From contig CAMVAV010000007.1 in NCBI GenBank assembly GCA_947165595.1, forward strand, positions 1 through 64,000: a DNA stretch of 64,000 nucleotides, read 5' to 3'. This DNA is from an uncultured Clostridia bacterium. Its GTDB lineage: Bacteria > Bacillota > Clostridia > Oscillospirales > Oscillospiraceae. The first letter of the stretch is position 1, and each line of letters begins with the position of its first letter. Positions 41,845 to 50,010 of this stretch are shown here, in pieces. The notes below the pieces were generated by a model that worked only from the letters and a program-made list of their open reading frames with translations, was not told the origin of the DNA and made no database searches. Both the position numbers and the translations under genes were made by a program.

Positions 41845-42434
41845 CTCATTTCCTCCCTTTCCCCTCCCCAGGCGTCCGTTTCATGCAGGCGCAGGAGATA
41901 GTGCTTTTGGTCTTCAAAGATCCCGTCCAGCCGCCGCGCGATCCAGACGATCAGCGCGGTAAACAGCGCGGAGAGCAGATCCGTCGTGAAAAAGCCGAGG
42001 CAGCCGCGCGCGTCGTGCCCCATCGCCAGCGCCGCCGCCGCGCGCCCGAGCTGCATCAGAAACAGCGTGCACAGCGCGAACAGAACGCTCAGAAAGGAGT
42101 CGTTCCGGATGCGCTCGCCGCCGAGCCGCCGCAGAAGGAGCAGCGAGCCGAGCGAGAAGAGGTTCCCGAGGCAGTAGATCAGGTATTGCCCCGGCTCCGC
42201 GCGCGCCGCCAGACAGTACGCCGCGCCGCCCAGCACCGCGTGGACCGCCGCCGCCGCGCCCCAGCGCATCAGCACGATCGCGGTCACCGCCGCCGTGACG
42301 GACACGGTGTAGAGCTGATCCGGGAACCAGCGCGTCGCCGCCGTGACGATCAGCGTTTCCGAGATCGCGAGCATCAGCGCGAACGCGGACAGGTCCATCG
42401 CGCGATACCGCTCAAACGACATTTGACGCTCCAT
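41841..42434 (-). CDS. Membrane protein at the head of the pectin transporter operon
   Basis: A 197-residue protein with five to six hydrophobic segments (ALMLAISETLIVTAATRWF, TVSVTAAVTAIVLMRWGAAAAVHAVLGG, LIYCLGNLFSLGSLLLL, SVLFALCTLFLMQLGRAAAAL, LLSALFTALIVWIARRL) and a charged C-terminus. The compact layout resembles substrate-binding (S) components of ECF transporters, but I see no diagnostic motif. It is the first gene of the operon and overlaps the permease gene by 4 nt. The start may be ATG 42432-42434 or ATG 42420-42422. A TATAAT-like -10 box lies at 42485-42490 on the minus strand, without a good -35. Confidence 0.65.
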   Translation of the reverse strand: MERQMSFERYRAMDLSAFALMLAISETLIVTAATRWFPDQLYTVSVTAAVTAIVLMRWGAAAAVHAVLGGAAYCLAARAEPGQYLIYCLGNLFSLGSLLLLRRLGGERIRNDSFLSVLFALCTLFLMQLGRAAAALAMGHDARGCLGFFTTDLLSALFTALIVWIARRLDGIFEDQKHYLLRLHETDAWGGEREEMR

Positions 42435-42566
42435 ACAGCTCCCCCGAACCGACCCTGATCGGACTTTTTTCAGCTTACAGCGTCATTATAGCGGAACGCA
42501 CCGCGCGCCGTACATACCAAAAACGATTTCCTTCATGCACAAAAAAGACTTGTTTGGCGGAGGTAC

Positions 42567-42595
42567 TTTCCAGCACATTGTCAATGTGCTATAAT
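42567..42595 (+). promoter_or_regulatory. Promoter and overlapping operator palindrome of the pectinesterase gene
   Basis: A TTTCCA -35 (42567-42572), a 17-nt spacer and TATAAT (42590-42595). The spacer is filled by the perfect inverted repeat AGCACATTGTCAATGTGCT (42572-42590), so a protein bound there would block RNA polymerase. The rest of the 205-bp gap (42435-42639) holds the minus-strand -10 box of the transporter operon and no gene. Confidence 0.65.
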
Positions 42596-42639
42596 TGCCT
42601 CATTCAAATTTGTGCAACTTGGAAAGCGAGGGGTTTTTC

Positions 42640-43503
42640 ATGTCCGAATACTGCCTCCGTCCCGGAGACGATCTGCAGGCGGCGCTGGACGCCGCGCCCG
42701 CCGGCTCGACCGTGCGTCTTGCCGCGGGAACCTACCGGCAAAAGGTGCTGCTCGCGACGCCGGGGCTCACGCTGCTCGGCGCGGGCGCAGACGAGACGGT
42801 GCTGATCTGGGACGACTACGCCCAAAAAATCCATCCCGACGGCCGGGAGTACAACACCTTCCGCACCTGGACGCTCGCCGTCTGCGCCGACAACGTCACG
42901 ATGCGCGGCCTCTCCGTCGTCAACGACGCGCTTCATCCGGAGACGAAGGGGCAGGAGGTCGCGCTGAGCGTGTACGGCGACCGCTTCCGAATGGAGGACT
43001 GCGTGCTGCGCTCCACGCAGGACACGCTTTTTCTCGGTCCCCTGCCGCGCGACCTCATCGAGCGCTATGTCGACCTGCTGCCGCCGCCGCTGCGCGCGAA
43101 CCGTCTGCTTTCCCAACACTTCGTCAACTGCCGCGTCGAGGGCACGGTGGACTTTATCTTCGGCTGCGGCGCGGCGGTGTTCGATCACTGCGAGCTGCGC
43201 TCCCTCGCCGACGCGCGAAACATCGGCTACCTCGCCGCGCCCGCCCACGCAAGAGAGCAGACGGAGGGCTTTGTCTTCCGCAACTGTGCCCTCACCTGCG
43301 AGCCGGGCGTCGCGCCGGGCAGCATTTACCTCGCCCGCCCCTGGCGGGACTATGGGCTCGTTCGCTTCGAGGGCTGTGCCTGCGGCGCGCACATCGCCGC
43401 GGAGGGCTTTGATCCGTGGAACGACTCCGGGCGCGACAAAACCGCGCGCTTTTACGAGTCCCCCGCCGTCCCCGGCAGAGTCGCGTGGTGCAGCCGCGAC
43501 TGA
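42640..43503 (+). CDS. CE8 pectinesterase (pectin methylesterase)
   Basis: A 287-residue right-handed beta-helix enzyme that removes methyl esters from homogalacturonan. Its signatures are the QDTLF loop (catalytic Gln and Asp), GTVDFIFGCGAAVF (second catalytic Asp) and YLARPWRDYG (substrate-binding Arg and Trp; Ala replaces the usual Gly in GRPW). The protein begins at MSEYCLRPGDDLQAALDAAP and has no signal peptide, so it acts on imported methylated oligogalacturonides. The ATG at 42640 follows GCGAGGGG. It is monocistronic, with its own promoter/operator and terminator. Confidence 0.9.
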   Translation: MSEYCLRPGDDLQAALDAAPAGSTVRLAAGTYRQKVLLATPGLTLLGAGADETVLIWDDYAQKIHPDGREYNTFRTWTLAVCADNVTMRGLSVVNDALHPETKGQEVALSVYGDRFRMEDCVLRSTQDTLFLGPLPRDLIERYVDLLPPPLRANRLLSQHFVNCRVEGTVDFIFGCGAAVFDHCELRSLADARNIGYLAAPAHAREQTEGFVFRNCALTCEPGVAPGSIYLARPWRDYGLVRFEGCACGAHIAAEGFDPWNDSGRDKTARFYESPAVPGRVAWCSRD

Positions 43504-43594
43504 GCGAAGGGGACCGCAGCGGCTTTTTGCTTCCGAAGGGCTCCAAAACGGAGGGGAAGCGTAATACAGCGCAGGTAGCAAAGTGCAAAAAGCA

Positions 43595-43636
43595 GGACCC
43601 GAGGGAAGTGAATTTGCTCCCTTCGGGTCCGTTTTT
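43595..43636 (+). terminator. Terminator after the pectinesterase gene
   Basis: An imperfect hairpin (about 43595-43608 with 43616-43630) ending in GTTTTTGTG. It lies between the pectinesterase and the convergent isomerase gene. Confidence 0.75.
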
Positions 43637-43663
43637 GTGTTCGGTCCATCGCCGGCTCTGCCG

Positions 43664-44521
43664 TCAAACGAGCGCGTAGACGCTTTCGATCCGCTCTCTC
43701 GCCGCGACGGCGTTTTCGTTGCTTGTGTTTTCCAGCGTCGCCTGGATATACGGTTTTCTCGCCTTGAGAAAGCGGCAGATCTCCGTATAGTCCATCTCCC
43801 CCGTTCCGGCGGCGACGCTGACGAGCTTGCCGTCGCGCCGGACGAAGTCCTTGAGGTGCACCATCGCGATGTGGTCGCAGAGCGTTTCCGCCGCCTCTCC
43901 GATCACGCGCTCCCGGTCGTCCGCGTTCTCCGTGCACAGAAGATTCACCGGATCGAGGATGATGCGCAGGTTTCGGCTGCCGATGCTTCGCAGCGCCTCC
44001 CGCGCGCGTTCGGCGCTGTAGACGATGTGGTTCCACACCGGCTCGATCGCCAGCGTGACGCCGCAGCGCTCCGCGCGCTCGACCACCGGCTCCAGATTGC
44101 GCAGGAAGGTATAAAGCGCCGCATCGGTGTGCGTCCCGGCGTCATATTTGTACGCGGCGTTCGGCGCGCCGGTCTCGGTGCCGACCATCCCCGCGCCGCA
44201 CAGCGCCGCCATGCGCAGATGCGCGAAGTAGCGGCTCTGGAACTCCCGCAGCTTTGCCTCATCCGGGTGCGCCAGGTTGAGATAGCAGCCCAGCACCGCG
44301 ACGTCCAACTCCTGCCGCCGGAACACGCGGCGCACATGGGCGGCAAGCCCCTCCGTCAGCGCCGCGTCGTCGAACGTGACGCCCGAAATACACTTGGAAA
44401 GCGCCAGATGCACGCAGGAAAAGCCCTCCTCCCGCGCCTTCGCCGCGCGCGCCTCCAAGGTCTGCTCCGCCTCTCCCAGCCCCGCGTTGACGTCGTGGAG
44501 CCGAATCCCGATCTGCAGCAT
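43664..44521 (-). CDS. Sugar phosphate isomerase/epimerase family (TIM barrel)
   Basis: A 285-residue AP-endonuclease-2-type TIM barrel, as in xylose isomerase-like sugar isomerases and epimerases. Metal-ligand positions are visible as the Glu in LAIEPVWNHIV, the Asp in RIILDPVNLL, the His in AMVHLKDF and the Glu in YIQATLENTSNE. The ATG at 44519-44521 is preceded by GGAGG at 8 nt; an upstream ATG gives no homology. It is a single gene with its own promoter, divergent from the carboxylesterase/GH31 pair. The exact substrate cannot be read; a keto-uronate or pentose is plausible. Confidence 0.8.
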   Translation of the reverse strand: MLQIGIRLHDVNAGLGEAEQTLEARAAKAREEGFSCVHLALSKCISGVTFDDAALTEGLAAHVRRVFRRQELDVAVLGCYLNLAHPDEAKLREFQSRYFAHLRMAALCGAGMVGTETGAPNAAYKYDAGTHTDAALYTFLRNLEPVVERAERCGVTLAIEPVWNHIVYSAERAREALRSIGSRNLRIILDPVNLLCTENADDRERVIGEAAETLCDHIAMVHLKDFVRRDGKLVSVAAGTGEMDYTEICRFLKARKPYIQATLENTSNENAVAARERIESVYALV

Positions 44522-44558
44522 ATCGCCGTCCTCCCCCGATCTGTTTTGACTGTAACGG

Positions 44559-44588
44559 ATTATAGCAGAAAGCACGCCGCCGCGGCAA
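44559..44588 (-). promoter_or_regulatory. Promoter of the isomerase gene
   Basis: On the minus strand, TTGCCG (44583-44588), an 18-nt spacer and TATAAT (44559-44564). A direct repeat of GCAAATCGCG follows at about 44591-44612, and TTGCAA within it may be the -35 of the divergent esterase gene. Confidence 0.5.
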
Positions 44589-44672
44589 GAGGCAAATCGC
44601 GTTGCAAATCGCGGCGCGGCGTGCTAAGCTGTTTGCAATAAGGAAAAAAAGAAGAAAGAAGAAGGTGAAGCC

Positions 44673-46034
44673 ATGACGCCGTCCGATCCCGTTCGCCGTA
44701 TCCGGCTGGACACCGCCTGCGGCGCGCTCGAGGGGCTGGAAACGGAGCGCTGCCGCGTCTTTCTCGGCGTCCCCTACGCCCATGCGCGGCGCTTTGCCTA
44801 TGCCGAGCCCGTCGAACGCTGGGACGGCGTGCTCGACGCGACGCGCTTCGGCCCCGCCTGCCCGCAGAACCGCGCGGTGCACGAGCATTTGGAGAACCCG
44901 ACCCGCCGCTTCTACAAGCGGGAGTTTCGCGAGGGTCTGGAGGCGGTCTATGACGAGGACTGCCTCAACCTGAACCTCTACGCGCCGAAGGAGGCGCGCC
45001 GCTGTCCCGTCGTGCTGTTCATCCACGGCGGCGGCTTCGACTCCGGCATGAACTGCGAGGGGCCGTTTGACGGCTCGGCGCTCGCCGCGCGCGGGATCGT
45101 GACGGTGTTCGTCAACTACCGCGTGGGCGTGCTGGGCTGGCTGACGCACCGCGAGCTGCGCGCCGCGTACGGGCGCGACGGGAACTTCGGGCTCGACGAC
45201 ATGCTCACGGCGATCCGCTGGGTCCGCGCGCACATCGCGGACTTCGGCGGCGACGCGGACAACCTGACCCTGCTCGGGCAGAGCGCGGGCGCGATCTCGA
45301 TCCAGCTGCTCTGTCTTTCGCAAGCAAACGCCGGGCTGTTCCGGCGCGCGGCGATGCTCTCCGGGGCGGGGCTCTTTCCGAAATTTGCCCGCCCAAAGCG
45401 CGCGGAGGACACGCACGCGTACTGGGAGCAGTTCATCACGGCGGCGGGCTGCCGAAGCCTCGACGAGCTGCGCGCCGTACCCGTCCGCCGCCTGTTCGAC
45501 GCGGTGGAGGCGATGCGCACGCTGCGCCGGGACGCCGTCTGCCACACAATGCCGGTCGTGGACGGACTTTTGCTCCCCGCGCCGGCGGATGAGCTGATCC
45601 GCTCGCCGCTCCCGGCGGACTATCTGATCGGCTTTACCTCCAACGATATGTACGCGCCGCTGCTCGCACACATCGGCAGCCGCTTCGGAAAGGCAAACGG
45701 CGCCTATATATATCACTTTGATCTGGACGCGCCCGGCGACGAAAACGGCGCGTTCCACTCAAGCGACCTGCGCTATGTGTTCGAGACGCTCTCCGGCAGC
45801 TGGCGGCCGTACGGCGCGCGGGATCACGAGGCGTCGGCGCAGCTCGCGGGGTATCTCGCCAACTTCGCGCGCCGCGGCGACCCGAACGGGCCGGGGCTTC
45901 CGCCCTGGCGGAGGACGCGGCGCGGGCTCGGAACCGACGTGCTGCACATCGCGCCGGACGGCACGGCGATGGGCCGCACGGACTATGGAAAGCTGACGCG
46001 CAACGCGCTGTGCAAGGGGGAGCCGAAGGCATGA
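44673..46034 (+). CDS. Type B carboxylesterase (alpha/beta-hydrolase)
   Basis: A 453-residue esterase of the carboxylesterase/PNB-esterase class. It shows the N-terminal FLGVPYA, EDCLNLNLY, the oxyanion hole FIHGGGFDSG and the nucleophile elbow GQSAGA (Ser near residue 210), with a catalytic His probably in AFHSSDLRYVF. It is somewhat shorter than the usual 490-520 residues. There is no signal peptide. Its ATGA stop overlaps the GH31 gene, suggesting that the two act together on a substituted oligosaccharide. The ester removed (acetyl, methyl or feruloyl) is not known. Confidence 0.88.
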   Translation: MTPSDPVRRIRLDTACGALEGLETERCRVFLGVPYAHARRFAYAEPVERWDGVLDATRFGPACPQNRAVHEHLENPTRRFYKREFREGLEAVYDEDCLNLNLYAPKEARRCPVVLFIHGGGFDSGMNCEGPFDGSALAARGIVTVFVNYRVGVLGWLTHRELRAAYGRDGNFGLDDMLTAIRWVRAHIADFGGDADNLTLLGQSAGAISIQLLCLSQANAGLFRRAAMLSGAGLFPKFARPKRAEDTHAYWEQFITAAGCRSLDELRAVPVRRLFDAVEAMRTLRRDAVCHTMPVVDGLLLPAPADELIRSPLPADYLIGFTSNDMYAPLLAHIGSRFGKANGAYIYHFDLDAPGDENGAFHSSDLRYVFETLSGSWRPYGARDHEASAQLAGYLANFARRGDPNGPGLPPWRRTRRGLGTDVLHIAPDGTAMGRTDYGKLTRNALCKGEPKA

Positions 46035-48055
46035 AGTTCAACCATCTGTTTCAACTGAAAACCGCCGCCCCCTCCCTGCGGGAGTACGAGGCGGACGGCG
46101 TCACGATGCGCGTGGACTTTTTCCGGAATATGCTCCGCGTCGCCCTGCTGCGCGGCGGCGAACCGACGCTTCCGACGTGGAGCGTGTGCCCCGGGGCGGC
46201 GGGCTGTCCGCTCGAGGGGCGGGACAAGCTCTCGACGGAGGGGCTGGAGACGGTCTGCCCGGCCGTGGAGGAGGACGAAGGCGAGCTGCGCTTCACGCTC
46301 TCGGGCGTGCGCTTTCGCGTCGAGCTGCGCAACTTCCGCATCACCGCCGAAAATGAGAAGGGCGTCCTCTATCAGGACCGCGACGGCCTCGCCTACAACT
46401 TCGACGGCGAGCTCGGCGACGGCTCGGTCCACTTCACGCGGCGCGAGGAGGGCGAGCGCATCTTCGGGCTCGGCGACAAGTGCGGCGCGGTGAACAAGGC
46501 GCTGCGCAGCTTCGACCTCGGCGCGGAGGATGCGATGGGCTTCCGCGCCGAGCTCAGCGACCCCCTCTACAAGCAGGTGCCCTTCTACATCTGCGAAAAC
46601 TCCGCCGGGTCGTACGGACTGTTCTACGACACGTACAGCAACGGGCGGGTCAATCTGGGGCAGGAGCACGACAACTATTTCGAGCCCTTCCGCTCCATCC
46701 GCTTCGAGGAGAAGAACCTGGTGTTCTATCTCCTCCTCGGCACGACGGCGGAGATCGTGCGCCGCTTCTCGCGGCTGTGCGGGGAGATCGCGGCGGTGCC
46801 GGAGTGGGCGTTCCGCTACTGCGGCAGCACCATGAGCTACACCGACGCGCCGGACGCCGACGCGCGGCTGCGCGGCTTTGTCGGCAGGTGTGAGGCGCAC
46901 GGCATCCGCGCGGGCGGCTTCTACCTCTCGAGCGGCTACACGCAGATCGGGGACAAGCGCTGCGTCTTCCACTGGAACACCGACAAGATTTCCTCTCCGG
47001 AGGGGCTTGCGGCGCACTTCCGCGCGCACGGCATGGCGCTCATCCCCAACGTCAAGCCCGCCTTCCTCACCGGGCACCCGATGTACGGCGAGCTGGCGGA
47101 GCGCGGGCTCTTTCTGCACTACCGCGACGGCAGCCCCGCGCTGTTCCCGTTCTGGGGCGGCATGGCGGCGTACCTCGACTTCACGAATCCGGAGGCGTAT
47201 GCCTTCTGGAAGCGCTGCGTGCGGGAAACGCTTGTGGACAAGGGATATCGCAGCATCTGGAACGACAATAACGAGTACGACGTCTGGGACGCGGACGTCC
47301 TCGCCTGCGGCTTTGGGCGCGAGCTGCCCGCGCGGCTGATCCGCCCGCTGTTCTCCTACCTCATGTCCCGCGCGAGCCGGGAGGCGTGTCTGGAGGCGGG
47401 CGAGTCGGAGCCGTTTCTTGTCTCGCGCTGCGCGATTGCGGGCACGCCGCGCGTCGCGACGACCTGGACCGGCGACAACCTGACAAGCTTCCGCGACCTG
47501 CGCTACAACCACTTTCAGGCGATGACGCTCTCGCTCTCCGGGTTTTACTATTTCGGACAGGACATCGGCGGCTTCTCCGGTCCAAAGCCGGGAAAAGAGC
47601 TGTTCCTGCGCTGGCTCCAGTACGGGCTCTTCACGCCGCGCTTCGTCCTGCACTCCTGGAAGCCCGGCGAGGAGCCCACGATGCCCTGGCTCTACCCGGA
47701 GCTGGCGGAGCCTGTACGCCGCCTGTTCGACCTGCGCGAGCGGATGGTCCCGTATCTTTTTGAGGGGATGCGGCGCAGCCGCCGCAGCCACGATCCGCTG
47801 ATCTACCCCGTCTTCCTGCGCGAGCCCGGCTACGACTGCGAGAGCGACTGCTTCTTCTGCGGAGACGCCGTGCTCGCCTGCCCGGTGTTCGACGAGGGGG
47901 CGTCGGAGGTATCCGTCACGCTGCCGCGCAGCCCGTCCGGCTGGCGCCTGCGCGGCGAGGGGGAAGCCCTTCCCGGCGGCGGCACGGTCACCGTCCCCTG
48001 CCTCCCCGCCGATCTGCCGGTCTGGTTCACGGAGGCGGGAAAGGCCGCCTTCTGA
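46031..48055 (+). CDS. GH31 family alpha-glycosidase
   Basis: A 674-residue retaining alpha-glycosidase of family GH31. An N-terminal beta-sandwich (about 1-230, with ERIFGLGDKCGAVNK) precedes the catalytic barrel. The nucleophile Asp is in the SIWNDNNEYDVWD region, the acid/base Asp in TTWTGDNLTS, and GQDIGGFSG and RFVLHSW are further family motifs. Alpha-xylosidase and alpha-glucosidase are both possible; the family pattern does not decide. It lacks a signal peptide and is translationally coupled to the carboxylesterase gene, so it works on imported sugars. It converges with the next gene with almost no gap. Confidence 0.9.
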   Translation: MKFNHLFQLKTAAPSLREYEADGVTMRVDFFRNMLRVALLRGGEPTLPTWSVCPGAAGCPLEGRDKLSTEGLETVCPAVEEDEGELRFTLSGVRFRVELRNFRITAENEKGVLYQDRDGLAYNFDGELGDGSVHFTRREEGERIFGLGDKCGAVNKALRSFDLGAEDAMGFRAELSDPLYKQVPFYICENSAGSYGLFYDTYSNGRVNLGQEHDNYFEPFRSIRFEEKNLVFYLLLGTTAEIVRRFSRLCGEIAAVPEWAFRYCGSTMSYTDAPDADARLRGFVGRCEAHGIRAGGFYLSSGYTQIGDKRCVFHWNTDKISSPEGLAAHFRAHGMALIPNVKPAFLTGHPMYGELAERGLFLHYRDGSPALFPFWGGMAAYLDFTNPEAYAFWKRCVRETLVDKGYRSIWNDNNEYDVWDADVLACGFGRELPARLIRPLFSYLMSRASREACLEAGESEPFLVSRCAIAGTPRVATTWTGDNLTSFRDLRYNHFQAMTLSLSGFYYFGQDIGGFSGPKPGKELFLRWLQYGLFTPRFVLHSWKPGEEPTMPWLYPELAEPVRRLFDLRERMVPYLFEGMRRSRRSHDPLIYPVFLREPGYDCESDCFFCGDAVLACPVFDEGASEVSVTLPRSPSGWRLRGEGEALPGGGTVTVPCLPADLPVWFTEAGKAAF

Positions 48056-48056
48056 T

Positions 48057-48575
48057 CTATTTGTCCCGCGCGCGGTCGTGCAGGCGGGACTTGTCCAGCT
48101 TTTCGCTCACAAAGCGCCACACGTCCCCCGCTTCGTCGGGGGCGAGGAACGCGTGCGCGGGATCGGTATACAGGCAGACGCAGCGCCGCAGCCGGTACGC
48201 GGCGTGCAGCCCGTCCCACGCGTAGGCCGCGCTCTGCGCGCCCTTTCGGACGCCCAGCGCGTCCTCGCCGAGCGCGAGCGTATAGACGGTCTCCCGCGGG
48301 TCGATCGCGGCGGCGCGCACGGCGACCGAGCGGAAGAAAAAGCCGAGATACACCGCGGGAAGCCCCAGCCCCACCGCCAGCAGCACCCCGCCGAGCAGCC
48401 TTGCCCCCTCGACGCCCGTGCGCAGGAACGCCGTCACGGCAAGCGCGCAGAAAAAGAGCGCGAACGCCGCGGGCCGCAGCCAGCGCCTTCGGCGGAGCAG
48501 CCCGTCGAACACGGCGAATTCCCGAAACGCCTCCCGCTCCAGACGCACCTCCACCGTTCTCGGTTTCCCATCCAT
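48057..48575 (-). CDS. YcxB-like membrane-associated protein
   Basis: A 172-residue protein with two adjacent hydrophobic helices (about 30-75) and a C-terminal domain with alternating strands (ETVYTLALGEDALGVRKG, AYAWDGLHAAYRLRRCVCLYTDPAHAFLAPDE), which is the pattern of the YcxB-like C-terminal domain found in Firmicutes. Function is unknown. The ATG at 48573-48575 is preceded by GGAGGGC. The gene stands alone, tail-to-tail with GH31 and divergent from the TRAP operon. Confidence 0.65.
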   Translation of the reverse strand: MDGKPRTVEVRLEREAFREFAVFDGLLRRRRWLRPAAFALFFCALAVTAFLRTGVEGARLLGGVLLAVGLGLPAVYLGFFFRSVAVRAAAIDPRETVYTLALGEDALGVRKGAQSAAYAWDGLHAAYRLRRCVCLYTDPAHAFLAPDEAGDVWRFVSEKLDKSRLHDRARDK

Positions 48576-48689
48576 CCGGCGCCCTCCCCCTTGCACATTA
48601 TATATGTTATACCATAGCCCACCGGCAGCGGTTTGGCAAGCGCGGCGCGACGATTTATCAGACCTGCACAAAAAATTCCCTATAGATTT

Positions 48690-48732
48690 TACTAGTATAC
48701 TAGTAGACAGATTGAGTGGAACGTGCTACACT
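48690..48732 (+). promoter_or_regulatory. TRAP-uxuAB operon promoter with UxuR/ExuR-like operator
   Basis: A -35 TAGACA (48704-48709), a 17-nt spacer and -10 TACACT (48727-48732). The perfect 16-bp palindrome TACTAGTATACTAGTA (48690-48705) runs into the -35 box. Its GTATAC centre matches the core of UxuR/ExuR operators of the GntR family. The GntR regulator encoded in the same operon is the likely ligand, giving self-regulated repression. Confidence 0.7.
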
Positions 48733-48800
48733 GTGACCATGTCAGAGGCTTCGCAGGAAGCGAATGGAATGGAAAAGAAAAAAATCAGGAGGATTCAAAC

Positions 48801-49907
48801 ATGAAAAAAGCAATCTCTCTCGTGCTCGCTCTGGTGATGGTATTCGCGCTCGCGGCCTGCGGCGGCGGAACCGCTCCCGCGACGACCGAGCCCGCAGCCC
48901 CCGCGACGACGACTCCCGCGGCCCCCGCCGCCCCCGCGACGACCGAGCCCGCGGCTCCCGCGGCGACCGGCGGCGTTGCGAACGACCCGAAGGTCACCCT
49001 CGTCTATGCCGAAGTCAACCCCATCGACAGCTTCATCGGCCAGGTTGCCACCGCCTTCAAGGAGAAGGTTGAGGAGCTCTCCGGCGGCAGCATCACGATC
49101 GACATTCAGGCCGGCGGCGTGCTGGGCTCCGAGAACGACGTGCTCGACTCCATCATGTCCGGCTCCAACCAGATCGACATCTCCCGCATCTCGGTGTTCG
49201 CGCTCAACTCCTACGGCGTGAAGAAGACCGTGCTGTGCACGCTGCCGTTCACGTTTGAAAGCCGCGAGCACTTCTGGAAGTTCGCCAACAGCGATCTTGC
49301 GAAGGAATTCCTCAACGAGCCGCAGGAGATCGGCCTGCCCGTGCGCGGCATCTTCTTCGGCGAGGAGGGCTTCCGTCACTTCTTCACCCGCGACCCCATC
49401 AGCGGCATTGAGGACCTCAAGGGCATGAAGCTGCGCGTGTCCAACGACCCGATCATGAACGGCCTGGTCACCGGCCTCGGCGCTTCCCCGACGGTCGTCT
49501 CCTTCGGCGAGCTCTACAGCGCGCTGAACTCCGGCGTCTGCGACGGCGCCGAGCAGCCCATCGGCAACTACAAGTCCAACGCCTTCGACGAGGTCGCCCC
49601 GAACATAATCCTCGACGGCCACACCCTCGGCGCGATCCAGGTCATCGTGACCGACACCGGCTGGAACAAGCTGACCCCGGCGCAGCAGGACGTCATCATG
49701 GAGGCCGCCGCCTATGCCCAGCAGTTCAACCAGCAGCTCATGGAGGGCGCCGAGCAGAAGGTGCTCGACCAGCTCAAGAGCGAGGGCGTCAACATCGTTG
49801 AGGTCACCGACAAGACCCCGTGGGCGAACGCCGTCAAGGACGTCGTCTCGCAGTACACCACCGGCGATCTGGGCGATCTTTATCAGAAGATTCAGGCGCT
49901 GAAGTAA
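48801..49907 (+). CDS. dctP: TRAP transporter substrate-binding lipoprotein DctP
   Basis: A 368-residue lipoprotein: signal peptide ending ALAACGGG, a low-complexity Ala/Thr/Pro linker (about 23-52), then a DctP-type binding domain. The carboxylate-binding Arg is expected in GMKLRVSND, and SFGELYSALNSGVCDGAEQP is the family's substrate-pocket segment. A strong AGGAGG precedes ATG 48801. With uxuA and uxuB downstream, the ligand is most likely a uronate (glucuronate, galacturonate or fructuronate). It is the first gene of the operon. Confidence 0.92.
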   Translation: MKKAISLVLALVMVFALAACGGGTAPATTEPAAPATTTPAAPAAPATTEPAAPAATGGVANDPKVTLVYAEVNPIDSFIGQVATAFKEKVEELSGGSITIDIQAGGVLGSENDVLDSIMSGSNQIDISRISVFALNSYGVKKTVLCTLPFTFESREHFWKFANSDLAKEFLNEPQEIGLPVRGIFFGEEGFRHFFTRDPISGIEDLKGMKLRVSNDPIMNGLVTGLGASPTVVSFGELYSALNSGVCDGAEQPIGNYKSNAFDEVAPNIILDGHTLGAIQVIVTDTGWNKLTPAQQDVIMEAAAYAQQFNQQLMEGAEQKVLDQLKSEGVNIVEVTDKTPWANAVKDVVSQYTTGDLGDLYQKIQALK

Positions 49908-49938
49908 TCCCATCCACAACCGACTTCCTCGGCCAGCC

Positions 49939-49974
49939 GGAGGGCGCGGGAATGCCCGCGCCCTCCCTTTGTTT
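49939..49974 (+). terminator. Attenuating hairpin between dctP and dctQ
   Basis: A perfect 12-bp G+C-rich stem (49939-49950 with 49955-49966) is followed by CTTTGTTT. A leaky terminator here would give more binding protein than membrane subunits. Confidence 0.65.
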
Positions 49975-50010
49975 CCGAAGACTGCCATTCCGTGTGAAGG
50001 AGAACACGCC

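Noticed and set aside
44591..44640. Plus-strand promoter for the carboxylesterase gene (TTGCAA, 17 nt, TAAGCT)
   Set aside because: The -10 match is poor, and the GCAAATCGCG direct repeat makes a chance TTGCAA likely; mentioned only with the minus-strand promoter.
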